Origin: Himantopus leucocephalus
Taxonomy: Eukaryota; Chordata; Aves; Charadriiformes; Recurvirostridae
Assembly (NCBI GenBank): GCA_003993805.1
Contig: RSEF01000001.1
Span: 150,942,746 to 151,006,745, forward strand
Reading direction: 5' to 3'
Length of the DNA: 64,000 bases
Of this stretch, positions 25,997 to 38,695 are shown one piece after another. How positions within the stretch are numbered: the first letter of the stretch is position 1; the number at the start of each line of letters is the position of its first letter. Under the pieces are notes generated by a model. It worked only from the letters and a program-made list of their open reading frames with translations, made no database searches and was not told where the DNA came from. The position numbers and the translations under genes were made by a program.

Positions 25997-28900
25997 TGTA
26001 GTGGACTTTATGCTACAACTATTGATAATCAAAACTGGTTATTATTGCTTACCTTATAAAATGATCAAATAACAACTTATTATCAATGGCAAGCTCACTC
26101 TTTATTTTACTGATTTTTAATCTGTTTTATGTACCACTTTTTTTAATTTTAAACCTGAGCTGTTCTTGTACAGGTGAATGTAATAAACATAGCTCATTTG
26201 GACATCTTGTCATCTCATGTTTCTTCCAATCAAATAAAACGGTCTCTCAGGATATTTTCTGTTTCAGTCAAAATTAAAAGATGGGTTGATTATTTAAAAA
26301 TCTGGATCACTTCAGAGAGAATATAAAAATACAGCACATTTGAAACAAAGGTCAATTCCTGCTCTTACTAAAGTCAAAAGTGAAACTCCAACTAGTATAA
26401 CTAAATATGCAATGGCATAGTTCCTGAGGCCAAAGTAATGGTTAGCTCTATTTTTCTGTGGCTTACAGATAGGAAACAATTTCCTAATAGCTTCAGAAAA
26501 CACTGCTGAATGAACTTATCACCACAGTGTATGAAATTGTATAGAAATAATACATTTCAATAAAATATTGGATAATTGATTCCTCCAGTCCTTGTTTAGC
26601 TCTCACAGATCTGTAGTACATTTAAAAAATCAGGGTCTAAATCCTTAAGAAACATTCATTATTATTTTTTCATGGACATTAACAAAGTAACTGTGTATAC
26701 ACCTATTTCTAAGGCACAAAACACTTAAAATGAGTGTTGTTCAAATGATTTGCCATTATCAGCATTTGACTCCATTTCCATTGGCAGCAGAACTCATGAC
26801 CCACTCTAGCAGCATGACAGTAGCCAAGCACTATGCGCTAAGTGCTTCATAAATACAAAGACAGACAATATTTCTAATGTGCAGGTCCAAGGTACAGACA
26901 AAATACATTTAGCTACGTATCCAAAAGAAGTTGGCAGTAAGAGTATTAAGAGATGCAAGGAGACTCCATAGAAAATCCCAAATGTAACAGAGTGGTATAG
27001 ATATCAACAAGTGATAATGAGGGAGGAGTTCTACTGTCTGCATATGTGAAATAGTATACTGAGGAAAAATATGGAGAAAAGTTTTTAATGCCTTCACTGT
27101 TTACTTTTATAAAGTATGTAACAGGAGAAACTTTTTTATAACACACTGAAGCTAATTCAAGAAATGAGTCACTAAGCAACTAAATAAAAATTACAACAAA
27201 ATAATTAGATTCAATATCTCAGGGTACCAAAGAAGAATATAATGGCATTGTTTAGACCAGTCATCTTAAGCTGCTTGTTTTTTCAGTTGAGAGAAAACTC
27301 TATTCATCTATTTATTCTATTCATCCTATTCTAAAGGAGAGATTTAAATATTTCAGAAAAAGTAACTTTATTTCTGTTCCTAAAGGAAAGCTAAGGTGAG
27401 TAGCTCACATGGGCATGCTTAAATTGCAGATGTCATACTAATGAGAAAGCGAGTGAAAAACACTGAAGCAGAAGTTAGTGCAGATGCCCTGGATATCACA
27501 TACAAAAACAATATCTCAAAGTTCCATACATTTTAACAGAGAAATGTCACAGAACACAGAAAAAAAAAAAATTGCTGGAGAAATTACATAGAAAGTTTTA
27601 AGAAGACACTTCAGTTAAATACAATAGTTTCCATATTTCAATCTGACAATGTTAATATTAACAGGATAATAAGGACCATAATTTGTATGTTGTAAGTCAT
27701 AATAACATATATGTTATAAATAACTTAGAGTTTATAAATGATACATCATTTGTGACTTAGAGCTTTAAGTGATCTGGTATGAACAATAAAGAGCTAAATA
27801 GGAAAATACCTAGAAACAAAGTTTTTTCATACAAATATATCATGAACTGGAAGTTTCTAAAGGAACTAATAGGCCCAAAGGACCCAAAGGACCTATTGGC
27901 CCAGTAAGTCCACAGGACATACTTGGTTTCTGAGGGAAACCGATCATTTCTCTGACCAGTTTCTGATCAAAACACTAAGTAACCAGGAAAAATATATTAT
28001 CATGTATGCACCCAGAAGTTCACATGAGAAGGTCATGAGTTGTGAAGAAATTCTTACTAAAATAGCCACTGTTTTCTTGTTTTAGAGGCTGTATTTAGAT
28101 TTACACCTTTGAAAGATCGTTGACAAGGACCTTCAGGAAAAGTTTCTGGAACATTAATCATGGGCTAGGAGACAAAAGGTTGTCATGAATCAAAATCTGA
28201 CTAACAGGCAGGAAACAAAGAGATAAAACAAACAGCCTATGACACTTTGCAAAAAAGTCAATAGAAAGCTACCTCAATGCTACTCTGTGTTAAAGTTCCT
28301 TGTTATTTTAATATATTTACTTCGATTTTGAAAGGGAAGTGAGCTGTGGAATGGAAAAACTCATGTATGACACAAAGTATCACAGGTTGATCAAGTTCAG
28401 AAGAAACAGATAATGGACGTCACACCAAGTTGAATGAACAGGAAACAAGATGAAAGTTCAAATTCTGTAAAAATATTTGCAGTGCAATGAACATTAGAGA
28501 AAAAATAACTGAACTAGTGTCTATGGTCTTAGTTATTCATACCATAAACTTCACTGCATACTTAAGAAAAAGGACCTATGCAAAGACCAGTGCTTAATGC
28601 ACACCTGTAATTAGTAAGATATAAAGGCAACAGGTTTCTACAGGATGTAATGGATAATATTAAAAAGAAAGTATATAAACAAGTAGTGATACTTCATGGC
28701 AAAACCCAAAAGACAATACTTGTAAAGTCATTCTAAAAGAACATATTGCATAATTAGAAATAGTTCACAGAGGAGCCTAACAAGAAATTAGGGACAAGGA
28801 AAAACTCATCAATTAAGATTGATGAGACACACAGACGAGAAAATTATTTTCTGAGTGAAGTATTCAAGGGAGGCACAATAAAAGTACACAAAACAAAGGT

Positions 28901-29339
28901 AAGCTAGGGAATGTATAATAAGTTTTCCCTCCTTTATCAATGAGGAAACTATTCAAGGAGATGTTCCATGAAATTTGCAACTGCCCCATTTCAAAATAGT
29001 AAATGAAAGCATCGTGTTCTTTATATTGTGGATTTCATTACCAAAGGATTTAGGCTATGCTAAGAGTTTAGAAAGACTTGAAGTGGAATTTCATCCTTAT
29101 ATGATGAAAATTTATATACCTAATGCTAAAACTCTTTGTAGAATCTAAATTGTCAGGATTCATATCTTAAACCAAGGTCATACTATTTCGGATTAGGAGA
29201 TCTTAGCGATCTTCTTTATTCACTACACAGCTCCTGCATCTTTCTCCAAGGCTTCTGATGCTGGTAACTGTCAGAAAAGGGCCACTGGAAAAAGAGGCCA
29301 TGATTTTGATCCATTACTTCAATATTCAGAGAATAACAG

Positions 29340-29735
29340 TCACAGAATTATTTAGGTTGGAAAAGACCTTTAAGATCATCTAGTCCAACTGTTAACCTAA
29401 CACTGCGAAGTCCACCACTAAACCATGTCCCCAAGCACCACATCTACACACCTTTTAAATACCTCCAGGGACAGTTGGTGGCCTAAACTATGACAACCAC
29501 TTGTGACTGGTCACTGACTGGATTTAACCCCATTCACTACAACTTTTTGGGCCCAGCCATCCAGCCAGTTTATTACCCAGCAAAGAGTACACCCGTCCAA
29601 GCCATGAGCAGCCAGTTTCTTTAGGAGGATGCTGTGGGAAATGGTGTCAAAGGCTTTACTAAAGTCTAGGTAGACAACATCTGCAGCCTTTCCCTCATCT
29701 GCTAAGTGAGTCACCTTGTCATAGGAGATCAAGTG
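29340..29735 (-). mobile_element. CR1 LINE, internally deleted (3' tail joined to reverse-transcriptase core)
   Basis: On the minus strand, about 29735-29511 encodes part of the reverse-transcriptase domain with ADVVYLDFSKAFDTISHSIL and KKLAAHGLDG, the hallmark DFSKAFD block of CR1 ORF2. Immediately downstream (29476-29340) is the terminal 3' region with the conserved 'aaccatgtccccaagcacca' block and a short tail. The several hundred bases normally between them are absent. Either an internal deletion or two adjacent insertions would explain this; same-strand collinearity favours deletion. Confidence 0.88.
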
Positions 29736-30754
29736 TAGGGTGTAATATTACTACATAATGTCTTCTAAAAAAGGATACTGAAGAGATAAACCAGACTGTG
29801 GATGACAGCAACTAGTTAAATAGTATGTCAGCTCTGGTTTTTAATTTCAAGGGCTATCCAAATTTCTGGTGACTGTCACACCATCAGAACCCAGAGTAAT
29901 AAAACCTTCAAACAGCAATTTCCCCTTGTTGCATTCAGTCTTGCAGTGCTAGCCTAACTCTTCAAACTCCTCGTAAATTTTATTATTGGTGTTCATTTCG
30001 CTGAATATCAAGGCAAATTAGCAAGTTCAAATTGTGGAGATCTGTTGAGATGTTTTGATTTTAGAGCAGAACCAATTATTGCTGAGCATACTGCTCCAGC
30101 TCTGACAAGAGGGTTAAGTGGCTTGATTCACATTCGCATTCACGCAGTGCTCATATACGGAAAGGTAAGTAGCAGAGATTGTCTAGCAGAGACAGGGAGA
30201 AAGGATGTGCATGTCTCCCAGTTTTGTAAACTACTCATCAGATGAAGCAAATTCCTAATGCATGCACAAATGAGCACAAGTAGCATAAAGATCATCCTTT
30301 TGCTTTTTGAGGCATATTACTACATTAGTGCCTGAGACTTAGGGCTTCACAGGTCTGGTTTTCATTAAATCTGCAAGAGATACACAGCCCCCTAACACAC
30401 CTCATTGTACAGGACTGCTAATACAAATAAATTCTTATGTATGAAAATAGCTAATTATGCAATTAATTGATCACTTCCACTTTTGCTCTTTTTTAAAATG
30501 ATGCATAAATATACCTGTTAAATTGAGGATTGATATGGAGAGAGAGAAGATAAAACAGATTTAATTCTATTTTAAAATTATAGAAGTGTATTCAACTCAT
30601 ACAATAATTATTTGGTTTCTCATACAGTGATTATTTTCTTTCCCATAGTATATTACAACATTTGCCAGCATAGCATAGGTGGTAACTGTAAACCACAAAA
30701 TTCACTTTGAAAATAGGAAATCCCATCACTCCCCAAGTAACCCTATCAATTGGA

Positions 30755-30796
30755 TGTAAGTATGAATACATACTGTATTCTGTAAGTATGAATACA
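30755..30796. repeat. 16-bp direct repeat with an internal palindrome
   Basis: tgtaagtatgaataca occurs at 30755 and 30781. Between them gaataca-tac-tgtattc (30764-30780) forms a perfect 7-bp stem. This is small-scale duplication with no coding content. Confidence 0.7.
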
Positions 30797-31280
30797 AAAT
30801 TTTGCAAGGTTTGATAAAAAAGACTTTGTTCAATCAAAGTTCTCCGGAAAGGCATATTCCCCAGAGTATTTGTCTTTTTTTTTTTTCCCTCATCATTTAT
30901 CCTGTATCTTTTGTCTGGCATTCTAGAAAGCAAATATTTTTTAGAGCTTCTAAAACACCTCAGGCTGTGCCTACAGCTACAGATATGTATCCATATGGTT
31001 CCTTAATTACTTAACTCACTATCTAAGGCCTAAGTGTTAACGTTCAAGATACATTTCACTCTGATGTTAGTCCAGGGGGACCCATGTGATGGTTTGTAAC
31101 CTCATGACTTTAGCATCGCTTTTTTTGCTTGTGTAGCATTTCTTCGTAGCTCTCTTAAAATACAAGGGTCATTTCTCAGACACATACTTACCGACTAAAA
31201 ACTGCGGAGCCTTGTCACTTGTAAACTTCACTGTATTGTTATTGTTTACTGTATATGTCTATCTTTCTTCCTTTTTGCAG

Positions 31281-32150
31281 TTTTGCTGATGATACAAAAC
31301 TGAGAGGCATGGTTAATCCACTGATGGTTGTGCTGCCATCCAGAGGGACCCAAACAGGCGGGAGAAATGGACCAACTTCATGAACCTCATGAAGTTCAGT
31401 AAGTCCTGTATCTGCAGAGGAATAACCTTTACCACCAGCACAGGCTAGGGACTGACTGGCAGAAAGCAGCTCTACAGAGAAGGACCTGGGGGTCCTGGCG
31501 GACAACTACCTGAATATGAGCCAGCAATGTGTCCTTGTGGCGAGGAAGGCCAACAGCATCCTGGGCTGCACTAGCAAGAATATTTCCAGCAATGTGAAGG
31601 AGGTGATCCTTATCCTCTGCTCAGCATTGGTGAGACACACCTGAAGTGCCGGGTCCAAGCGCAGAGCTCCCAGTACAAGAGAGACATGGACATACTGAAT
31701 TGAGTTCAAAGGACTCATATGCAAATGATCAAGTGGTCGGAGAATTTGACATATGAGAAGAGGCTGGGAGGTCTGGGACTGTTCAGCCTGGAGAAGAGAA
31801 GACTCGGTGGGATCTTATCCATCTGTATGGGTACATGGATGTACCCGAGTAAAGAGGACAGAGCCAGTGGTGCCCAGTGGCAGGACAAGAGGCAATGGGC
31901 ACAAACTGAAACACTAGAAATCCCATTTTAATTTTAAAAAAAAGCTTTTTTTTTGTGGTCAAGGTGATTAAACACTGGAGCAAGTTAGCCAGAGAGGCTG
32001 TGGAGTATCCATCATTGGAGATTTTCACAACTTGAATGAACACAGCCCTGAGCAACCTGCTCTAGCTGACCCTGCTCTGCAGGGGCTGAGACTTCAGACC
32101 TTGGGAGGTGTCTTCCAAACTCAACTACTACATGATTTTGCAATTCTGCA
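31281..32150 (+). mobile_element. CR1 LINE, old and decayed, about 870 bp
   Basis: Plus-strand CR1 ORF2 3' half plus 3' UTR. It starts in the ADDTKL-type block (gctgatgatacaaaactgag) and runs through 'tctacagagaaggacctggg', 'gccagcaatgtgtccttgtg' and 'ctgttcagcctggagaagag' to a degraded tail near 32150. Many stops and indels show an old insertion. It is the longest ungapped CR1 copy in the window and has no terminal direct repeats that I can see. Confidence 0.88.
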
Positions 32151-33527
32151 ACACTACTTTTTAAAAAAATCATACCTAAAGGCAATTTGCTTCTTCCTCT
32201 CTACAACTAAAAGTTTCAAGTTCGGTAAATGACTTTCCAAAAACTGCTGGATTTCTTTGATTTTTTCCCCTGAAATATGAGGGAAAACAAATTACACAGC
32301 CACTTCCTAGTGAAAGAATGAAAACAACTTTATCTCTGGTAAAGGGACAAAAACATCCACTGCATTTCATGAAAAATAATAACCAAGCATTCTTACCCTA
32401 TTTCAATAAGATTGAAGATTATTAAAAACATTTTGACATTCATTTTCCTGATGCTGTGTATCCACCACTTGCACACTGGAAAACACTGTTTTCTGCACTT
32501 TGGCAGAGGAAACCCTTTATTTCATATTTGACAATGCTGTCTATTATCCAGTGGTGCATTACATTCCTGATGACTAAAGGGATCACCATGCCAGGGATAT
32601 GGGAATGGGCAATTGCTCCTTCTCCCATCTTCTCCATATCTCTCCNAATGAGGAAGGCTGTTTGCTAAGCTGGAATTTTCCTTTCTACAAGATCACCATA
32701 TGGCAACAAAAGCAGTATCGTTTATTATTGTTGTGTGATATCACCAGGAGAAAGTGTATTACAAAAACATAGACTTTAAACACATTTTAAGTCTCCATGG
32801 AATAAACAGATTTTGGACTATTAATCTTCTCAAGACCTGCACTAAAAGAACACAACTAAACTCTGTCCTTTTAACTAAAGTCTCTCCATTTCCAAATCAG
32901 TCTTCAATTCAGTAAGTCTGTTATGCATTATCTTCAAAATGCTCTTCTCCAACTCAGATGTTTCTGCTTGAAATCATGTCTTCTGGCTGTTGTGGAACTT
33001 GTCCATCCCAAACTCAATCCAGTTCCTCATTTTTCTTTTTAAAACTAACTTCCCTTTTCTGCTTTTTCTGTAACGAATACACTGGACTCTGTTGCTCCTT
33101 CTCCCATCTTCTCTATATCTTGCCTTTGTGTGATCCCACTCACTCCATAGTAAGTAGGGCTCATTCATGATTTCTGATAGTTTACAAGCCACCTTTTTTT
33201 TCCTTTCTATCTGCTATTGAGCCATGAGAATAAAGTACTATGAATTGACACCCGTCCAAAGCTGTATCTCTGGCCAGTTCAAGAGTATATTTGATAGTCT
33301 TAAAACTCCACAGAGCTGAGCATTTACTCTGGTTGAGCTGCTGTATTTAACAAATAAAGCTCGTACATTTACTGCCTATGTTTGAATTTAGAATGAAAGT
33401 CATGAAAAGCTTACTGTTAAGGAATCAAGTTTTGAACTTCTTCGCCATAGAGTACATTACAGTTTTGGAGCAAAAACAAGGAGATAGTTTCTGACACAAT
33501 TTTAAAAAATAATCAGAGAATGTTCAC

Positions 33528-33665
33528 CTTTATATATGCCATTGTATCCTCCATGGACTTCTCCGGAACTGGAGATTTCTTCAACATGAGCCCCTTGGTC
33601 TGACGTAAAGTATACAAGAGTATTATCACTCAGATTATATTTCTCCAGCACATCTAGAACCTGCC
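33528..33665 (-). CDS. STS: Steryl-sulfatase, internal coding exon with Asp-Gln metal ligands (human-equivalent ~320-366)
   Basis: This 138-bp exon (2 + 45 codons + 1) continues the STS frame without interruption. It encodes [14 protein letters not shown], then [15 protein letters not shown], then [15 protein letters not shown]. The Asp-Gln pair in [10 protein letters not shown] sits at the positions of human Asp342 and Gln343, which bind the catalytic Ca2+ (family knowledge). DQGAHVEE distinguishes STS from the ARSD/E/F/H paralogues, which have DHGG-like sequence here. The acceptor is AG after an uninterrupted run of 15 T on the minus strand; the donor is AAG|GTGAAC. An N-glycosylation sequon, Asn-Leu-Ser, lies three residues before the position of human Asn333, and Asn333 itself is not kept as a sequon. 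The exon lies about 0.5 kb from a 100-base assembly gap. Confidence 0.94.
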
Positions 33666-34149
33666 CTAAAAAAAAAAAAAAAGAACAGCCTTAATGTCTT
33701 TGAGTGGCTTTTTCATTAGCCTTGGCACATACAAATATTTTTGTCCTTATGCCTTTTTGACATCACTTTCCATATAAACATTATCATACATAGCAATTGG
33801 CACCATGCAGCATAGAGTAGGGGACAATTGCACAAGGCTTGTTGCAATCAGAACCATGGTTCAACTGCTGCAGGGTTTCCTGAAGTATAAAATGAGAAGA
33901 TTTGTGCACATCAGAGAAAAGGGCTGATCCATAGAGAGCCAGTGACCTTTGGAAGCAGTTGCTCTCATTCAAGGAAACCCCTCAGCAAGAAGATTCAAAC
34001 CACTGAGGATATCTGAGACTCTCAGCACGCAGAATAGAGCTAACAGTTTGGGGCTAAAGCTTTGCTGCCTAGCAACCTATAGAGGCATCACGACAAAAAT
34101 CTCAGTGTGAGTGTTAGAGTAAGACACTCTAAGAAAACAAAAGAAAGTT

Positions 34150-34366
34150 AATGTATGGAGTCCTTCTGGAGGCCGTTGGTGGATAAGGGAAGAGCAACTG
34201 ACATCATCTACCTAGANNNNNNNNNNNNNNNNNNNNNNNNNNNNNNNNNNNNNNNNNNNNNNNNNNNNNNNNNNNNNNNNNNNNNNNNNNNNNNNNNNNN
34301 NNNNNNNNNNNNNNNNGATGATCTTTATGGTCCCTTCCAGTTCTAACCATATTATGATTCTATGAC
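34150..34366 (+). mobile_element. CR1 LINE interrupted by the assembly gap
   Basis: Left of the gap the plus strand encodes DKGRATDIIYL, the start of the CR1 reverse-transcriptase core. Right of it comes the terminal 'gatctttatggtcccttcca' and an attatgattctatga tail. Both ends fit one plus-strand element whose middle is unsequenced, so the true length could be far more than 100 bases. Confidence 0.85.
34217..34316. other. Assembly gap, exactly 100 N
   Basis: A run of 100 N, the conventional placeholder for a gap of unknown size, lies inside a CR1 element. Confidence 0.97.
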
Positions 34367-34367
34367 T

Positions 34368-34518
34368 CTTTATTACGACCCTACTAATTAGTCCCTAATG
34401 TCTCAACATGTAAGAATAGACATTGACTAAACTCAAAATGTGNCTTTATTACGACCCTACTAATTAGTCCCTAATGTCTCAACATGTAAGAATAGACATT
34501 GACTAAACTCAAAATGTG
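34368..34518. repeat. 75-bp perfect direct duplication separated by one N
   Basis: 34368-34442 and 34444-34518 appear identical, with a single N at 34443. Exact identity plus a lone N points to an unmerged overlap between contigs rather than a biological duplication. Confidence 0.9.
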
Positions 34519-34722
34519 TAAGATAATAAACATGCACACGTGCACATATTTAAAAGAGGAAACCTCATGGATATGCTTTGAAAGTCCAAGGCACCATGTG
34601 CTCACGTTTCATTTTCACANGTAAGATAATAAACATGCACACGTGCACATATTTAAAAGAGGAATCCTCATGGATATGCTTTGAAAGTCCAAGGCACGAT
34701 GTGCTCACGCTTCATTTTCACA
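34518..34722. repeat. 102-bp near-identical direct duplication separated by one N
   Basis: 34518-34619 and 34621-34722 differ at about three positions, with N at 34620. It follows directly on the previous duplication. Haplotype-derived contig overlap is the simplest explanation. Confidence 0.9.
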
Positions 34723-35749
34723 AAGGGCTCCTTACACTACCTTGGCACTGTGGAGAGCCTTGCAGTGCACATAAATTACTTTCAAACCTATTTAGACTGA
34801 GTTTTTAAAGAGGGTTTCTGTATGAATGAGAGTGAAGCCGCTCTTTGTAACTTGCTCCAGTGAATTTTATACTGATTAGGAATCTAAAATTATTGGTCCT
34901 GGAAAACGACCAAAGTTTAAGAATATACTTCTTCACATCTGCCTTCAAATGAGCTTTAACTTTGTCCTTTAGGGATCTCAGAGCATATAAAGATAATTCT
35001 GTCTTCACAACCATTTTATCTTTATTCTTTTTACTTATACATCCAAGAATGGTCCAATTTGAATGTTAATTTTGATTTGCTTACCTGTCCACTAAGAATT
35101 AATTCATCAGCTGCTGCCCAATTATTGTGTCAAAGAGGATGAGATAAGAATTTTGAAATAAAGACCCTTCTTTAATGGTTTTCAGATCATCATTTCTGTT
35201 GCTATGCTCTTTTGCTGGCTAAGGAGTAGTTACCCTACCTTATTGCTACTATTTCTACTTGTCTTTTAAGGTTATAGCATTCCTAAAACTGCCTTGTTAA
35301 AAAGGTTGACTGTCTTCATTTCTCATCAGCTCAAATGACTAGGTCATGAATAAAGGAACATCAGCAGTTAAATAAGTGATACCTGTTGGTCTTGTTTGTA
35401 AATTAGGAGCAAAAAAGAAATGTAAGAGTAGGAGAATTTGTTTATGCAAATTTGGAAACCTCGTGGGAGTTGAAATTTCCCAACAGAGCTGAGGAAAATC
35501 TGTTACAAAGGCTGACATTTTAAAGTAGGTAGGTTGAGGGAAAATCATGCAGATCCATCTGACATGCCGTTCTCTTGCTGCAGCAGGTGGACTTAGTGCC
35601 AGGAAAGAAAGAGGCAATTGCCTATTGGCTTCTGAGATTGGAGAATGTGCTTGCTAAGTAATTATAATACCCCTTGGAAAGGCAGCAATGGTGATAAAAA
35701 AGTAGAGCATATAGATAAATTACGACATTATGTGTGATATTCTGCCACA

Positions 35750-35806
35750 AGAGCTCCAGAGTTCCCTTCTAACCTGTATCAATCTATGATTTTACGATTC
35801 TATGAT
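35750..35806 (+). mobile_element. CR1 LINE 3' tip remnant
   Basis: Only the terminal segment remains: a diverged 'gttcccttctaacctgtatc' block, then atctatgattttacgattctatg, followed by an (ATA)n stretch to about 35818. It is short and old, but the octamer tail and preceding block are typical. Confidence 0.75.
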
Positions 35807-36890
35807 AATAATAATAAATGGGATTGCACAAAGAACTATATGTGCAATGACATGCACAAATGCATTTTTTTAACTATGCAGTTTTCCTTGATGAAATTTT
35901 CAAATTCAACCTATATATAAAACAAAATAAAACAAGAATTTGACTCAGTATATCACATTAAATGATCTCTGGTAATCAGAGACATCTGCTGTCATTCAAT
36001 AATGGCCATTTTTATTTCCTAATTAATCTGGAAAAAAATGAAAAGGGATGAATAATGACTTGCTACCACAATTAATTAAATAAAGCAGTCATCACTATGA
36101 TGACTTTTTTTTTCAAAATGAGGTTGAGTAGCTTGACTTCACCTGAAAAAAAAAAAATAAAAAAAATCTGACACTCAAACGTTACACATTTCAGAAGAAA
36201 CACCCCAATAAAATCAAGTCTCATCCAAATCTTGTTGAACTCAGTGGTACAACTTCCATTTCCTTCATTTGGATTTTTAAACACAAAGAGGATTGGCTAC
36301 ATTAGGGCTACTTAACAAATGCCAAAATTACGATTTATTTTAGCAACAACAGTTTTCAGTACAGATGGACTAATAGTGGTAATTCAAATAACACTGTTGT
36401 CAGAGAATGGAAATCACAATGCACTCACAGAAATGGAGGAAAACTCCCATTTCTATTTTCATCTTGAACACTGACACCTTCTAGAATGGAAACTATAAAT
36501 AAGCAATAAAGTGTGTGCTACCAGGAGATAAGCCTCATTAAAGTGTATTTGAACGATGTGGCTACTGTTAACACAAGCAATTCATTCACTTATTAGCATT
36601 TCTAAATGGTAACCAATACAGAAGAAAAATGCAAAGAATGTATTGTGGATCTCTATGAACAGGTATCTTTCACATGCAGTATTATCAATTTTGGAAGCAA
36701 ATACTACAAAGTAGGAAAAATACATCCTTTACTGTTTTCTTATGACAATTCAATTTCTTTTTTATTCTAACTCCTACACACTTATTATTTCTGTAGATTT
36801 CACAGAGACTTTAGAGTTAAGTTAAAATTGATGTATAAACATTCCTCGGCAATGCCAGTTAATGAACAAGGAGGATTTTCATCTAACCTA

Positions 36891-36911
36891 CCTTCCAATA
36901 TGATTGGAAGG
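36891..36911. repeat. Perfect 9-bp hairpin
   Basis: CCTTCCAAT and ATTGGAAGG flank a 3-base loop (ATG). It is isolated and of unknown meaning. Confidence 0.6.
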
Positions 36912-38479
36912 GTATCATATGTCATGTGCTCTTGAACTACAAGAATGGAGCTTCAGCTGCCTTAGTATCCCCTTTGAGTCCCATTGCTGGTTGCAGAAAG
37001 CAATACAAATTTTAAAAGGCTTTTGGATGTAAAGAGTTTATACAGAATATGAAACTGCAGCCTAAATAAGCCAAAACACTGGGAAAACTGTAGCTCTGTT
37101 CAAGCAACAATAGCTTGCTATCCCCAGTGTAGGAAATTATCAATAAAAATGGAAGGATTCTTGATTGAAAAGACTCACTTGAAAGCCATGTTCTAAAAAA
37201 TTAACAGCTGCACTGATCTCTGTGGATGCTACCGTTTACATTTTTTCTGATTTGAACAGAACAGATTTGGAAAGACAACATTTCTGAACAACAAAATCAA
37301 TCCAGCACTGAAGGAGCGGCATAATTTCTGAAGCTATTCAGCAACTAGAATTACAGATCAATTTTTTCCTACTATTGCCATTCTCAGAATGTATACCCCA
37401 GCATAGGTGGCTAACATTGCAGCAGACAAAGGCATTAGATCATCGGACACTTTTCTTTCATTTGTATTTTTTAAGATACAAAAGAGATTAAGGACAGCAT
37501 TAAGATGTTACTTGTTTTAACTAGTACATCAACGTTCCACGTAAAGTTCCAATTTAAGTAAAGCTTCCCCCAAAATATAACGAGGACTGCTCTCTACACT
37601 CTGCTGTCCACTCTTACTTCAAGCTATGTTAAATTATAAACAGTTGTTTCATTCTTGAAGTGAAAATGCCAATTTCAATGGAGTGATAGCCATGTGAAAG
37701 CGATAAGTGAAATTGACTCTGTTTTTTAGAAGGAAACTGAGAGTGCCATGCCACTATTCAACTTCTCTAACATAGCATGAATGGAAGCTGAATGAGCCTC
37801 TCTAATGCTGAATGTAATTTCTGGAGTTTTGAATCATGTAAAACTCCTGCGGTACTCATCTACATTAAGATAAAGGATTTATAAAAAAATGATTATTCAT
37901 TTGAAAACAAGGTACAAACACTGAAAAACAATAATGTGTTTACAAATGTGTTAGTGATTTGGAAAATTGTTCAAAGGTTTAGTCAAGCAAGCATATGAAC
38001 AAATGCATTTGATTCATAAATTAGCTTACTGTCATTTGAAGTCAATAGGACGGAAATGTTGTTTGTATTAATTTGAAATACTTTGGAGTCTTTCTGAAAT
38101 TATGAATAAAAAGCTCTAGAATACAGAATATCTCTGTGTTATCTAGGCATTAAGACAAATTAGTCTCTCTACTCCTCAGGAAAGCTTTAAAGGAGTTTGC
38201 CAGATTTGGATAAACAACAGGATTGAGAAGGAGGGTTAAGGATCTGTCTCAGGACAAGACAGCTGATGATAAAGGGAATTTCTGTAAATATAACATTCTT
38301 GTGCCACGTCAGCAGACTTTCACATGCCTCTGTTGTATCCAGAAAGTTTCTGTGAGCCTGAGACAATTATTGGACAAAGAGTGATCTGGGATGATCAGCC
38401 ATCACATATCTGCCTAGAAGAGACTATTTTTTTCAGGGTTTTTTATATTTGCTGCTTCAGAATACCCTACTGACACTAA

Positions 38480-38695
38480 TAGAATAGAATAAACTATTTC
38501 AGTTGGATGGATCTACAATGATCATCTGTTCCAACTGCCTGACCGCTTCCGGGCTGATCAAAAGTTAAAGCACGTTATTAAGGGAATTGTCCAAATGCCT
38601 CTTAAACACTGACAGGCTTGGGGCATCGACCACCTCTCTAGGAAGGCTGTTCCAGTGTTTGACCATCCTCTTGGTGAAGAAATGCTTCCTAAAGC
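38480..38695 (-). mobile_element. CR1 LINE 3' fragment (different subfamily)
   Basis: The plus strand begins atagaatagaataaactatt tcagttgga and continues with 'atcatctgttccaactgcct' and 'ccagtgtttgaccatcctct', ending at 'gaagaaatgcttcctaaagc'. The AGAAT-type tail and CTGCCTGACC block differ from the other copies, so this belongs to another CR1 subfamily. Confidence 0.85.

Larger units (their letters stand above)
21889..33527 (-). other. STS intron, 11.6 kb
   Basis: This intron is bounded by phase-compatible STS exons. It contains CR1 sequence at 25564-25974 (plus), 29340-29735 (minus) and 31281-32150 (plus), a partial palindrome with forkhead-like motifs at 22109-22128, and one single N at 32646. 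Nothing coding was recognised in 22.1-25.5, 26.0-29.3, 29.8-31.2 or 32.2-33.5 kb. Confidence 0.85.

Noticed and set aside
31239..32055. Minus-strand ORFs of 72-90 codons
   Set aside because: They lie antisense across a decayed plus-strand CR1; no independent coding evidence.
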